16,979 nucleotides of DNA from Dunaliella salina. Its lineage: Eukaryota; Chlorophyta; Chlorophyceae; Chlamydomonadales; Dunaliellaceae. Below are positions 16,185-16,979 of the stretch, in pieces. Below the pieces are notes generated by a model. That model was not told where the DNA came from, searched no databases, and saw nothing but the letters and a program-made list of their open reading frames with translations. Each line of letters starts with the position of its first letter. Within the stretch, counting starts at the first letter, position 1. Location: contig MU069753.1 of assembly GCA_002284615.2 (NCBI GenBank), positions 34,755 through 51,733 of the forward strand. The letters are read 5' to 3'. The position numbers and the translations under genes were made by a program.

Positions 16185-16710
16185 ACCTGGTGTGGTTCAT
16201 TTGAATCACATCCCCGAAAGGGGCATGAATGTTGTGGGTTCGATTCTATAGGTGTTCAATAAGGCGGGCCCTTCTGGGTGCTAAGGTCGTTCCCCTGTGA
16301 TGCTTGGGGGCTAATCCCGCTTGCGTAGCTTTTTTTTCCTTTCCCATTGAAGTGATGGGTTCGACCCTGACGAGGAGCAATGGCGAACCTGCCCGTGATT
16401 TCTTGCAAGAAAGCTGCAATGCTCAAGAGCAAGCTGCAACACTTGAGACAGCTTCTAGTGCTTCTACCGACCCTCAGATCACCATCAGTTCTTCCTGCTC
16501 GCATCTTGTGATTGGAGGGGATCCACGGCTCTTCTGAGCCAACGTGTCTCCTTCTCCTTCAGTGATGTAGGGTGATTTTCTTAAGGAATCAAAGCTTGAA
16601 TCTTGCCAGTTGGGGCGCACATATGCAGGGGACATTTGAAAAGTACCCCCATTTCAGGCCTCCGTTGCCCCCCTCTGTTGATTTTCTCTGCCTATGCAAT
16701 TTTCTTTTTT
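16185..16710 (+). mobile_element. Candidate SINE: tRNA-like head and a tail shared with the PHD/RNase H family
   Basis: TGGTTCATTTGA at 16193-16204 resembles a Pol III A box, and GGTTCGATTC at 16237-16246 matches the B box. They are 44 bp apart, as in a tRNA, but the T stem hardly pairs, so this is not a working tRNA gene. Downstream, GACCCTCAGATC (16469) aligns with the family's terminal ACCCTCCAGATCC codons. CCACGGCTCTTCTGAGCC and CTCCTTCAGTGATGTAGGG (16510-16572), then TGATTTTCTCTGCCTATGCA (16679-16698), align with the family 3' UTR. Head plus shared tail is the classic layout of a SINE mobilised by a partner retroelement. The parts could also be neighbours by chance. Confidence 0.45.
16581..16678. 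mobile_element. 98-bp insert in the 3' tail, flanked by an 8-bp repeat
   Basis: The family 3' UTR match breaks after TGATTTTC at 16573-16580 and resumes with TGATTTTC at 16679-16686. The 98 bases between them have no counterpart in the other two copies. An 8-bp flanking repeat looks like a target duplication from a small non-autonomous insertion. No terminal inverted repeat is visible. Confidence 0.5.
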
Positions 16711-16724
16711 AGCCTTTTTCTGAG

Positions 16725-16979
16725 ACAGCTCAACAATGCACCTACCCCGCCGCATTGTACGCAAGCTGCAGCTTAGACCCAATTACCATCAGGCACACAT
16801 CTGGTTGTGAGCCAGCCTCTGCAAAACACAAGAGCAAGCTGCAACACGAAACAGTTTCATAATGCACCTACCTCCGCCGCGTCGTATGCAAGCTGCAGCT
16901 CTGACCCAGTTGCCATGAGGAGCACATCAGGGTGTGAGTCAGCCTCGCGCACGATATACGCCCCTCGCATGACACCCTC
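16725..16979. repeat. 126-bp tandem repeat, about two units, running out of the window
   Basis: AATGCACCTACC, then CCGCCGC, GCAAGCTGCAGCT, GACCCA and GTGAG(C/T)CAGCCTC occur in the same order from 16735 and from 16861 (period 126). The 18-mer AAGAGCAAGCTGCAACAC at 16830-16847 also occurs at 16425-16442 inside the SINE candidate, each followed by a GA(G)ACAG-like stretch. Confidence 0.75.

Noticed and set aside
16185..16260. A functional tRNA gene
   Set aside because: The A and B boxes are well spaced, but the T stem has only about two pairs and no acceptor stem could be built. It is better read as a tRNA-derived head.
16351..16370. A second Pol III B box (GGTTCGACCC), implying a dimeric SINE
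   Set aside because: No convincing A box lies at the right distance upstream.

Overview
The window looks like nuclear DNA from a large, repeat-rich eukaryotic genome. Almost everything readable is a retroelement or a tandem repeat, and coding matches occur as short, broken, nested pieces. There is no operon structure and there are no Shine-Dalgarno sites. A plant or alga is my best guess, but nothing here fixes the taxon. Three ambiguous bases (8420, 8984, 9016) fall inside one repeat element, as expected for an assembled multicopy sequence.

Layout. 1-1434 holds no gene I recognise. 1435-3906 (minus) is a dead LINE with an apurinic-type endonuclease end and a reverse transcriptase that has lost part of its palm. 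3907-4480 is probably LINE 3' sequence. 4480-6094 holds three C-terminal LINE fragments, two on the minus strand and one on the plus strand. From 6095 to about 12465 lies a nested pair of elements from a second, more unusual family. An older minus-strand copy (about 12465 to 10661, continuing at 6470 to 6095) was split by a younger plus-strand copy (6471-10660), and a 5-6 bp target duplication is still visible on both sides.

The younger copy encodes a basic protein with a PHD finger (ORF1). After a TGATG stop/start overlap comes a second frame (ORF2), with a degenerate methyltransferase-like region that I compare to PCIF1, an RNase HI domain with all catalytic residues, a CCHC zinc finger, and a PD-(D/E)XK endonuclease-like domain. 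I see no reverse transcriptase in it. ORF2 has two in-frame stops, so this copy is probably dead or needs recoding.

12466-13041 has no gene except possible 3' UTR. At 13042-13180 (minus) there is what looks like the last exon of a transketolase gene; no other exon is visible. From 13560 to 16000 come a 50-bp foldback, a ~130-bp tandem array with a recent 77-bp duplication, an 18-bp minisatellite, and a higher-order satellite of about 285-bp and 180-bp units.

Near the right end (about 16185-16710) a tRNA-like Pol III head is followed by a tail that matches the 3' UTR of the PHD/RNase H family. This suggests a SINE that borrows the machinery of a partner with that 3' end. Its tail is split by a 98-bp insert with an 8-bp target duplication, and a 126-bp tandem repeat follows. 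All family names come from motif reading by eye; no database search was made.
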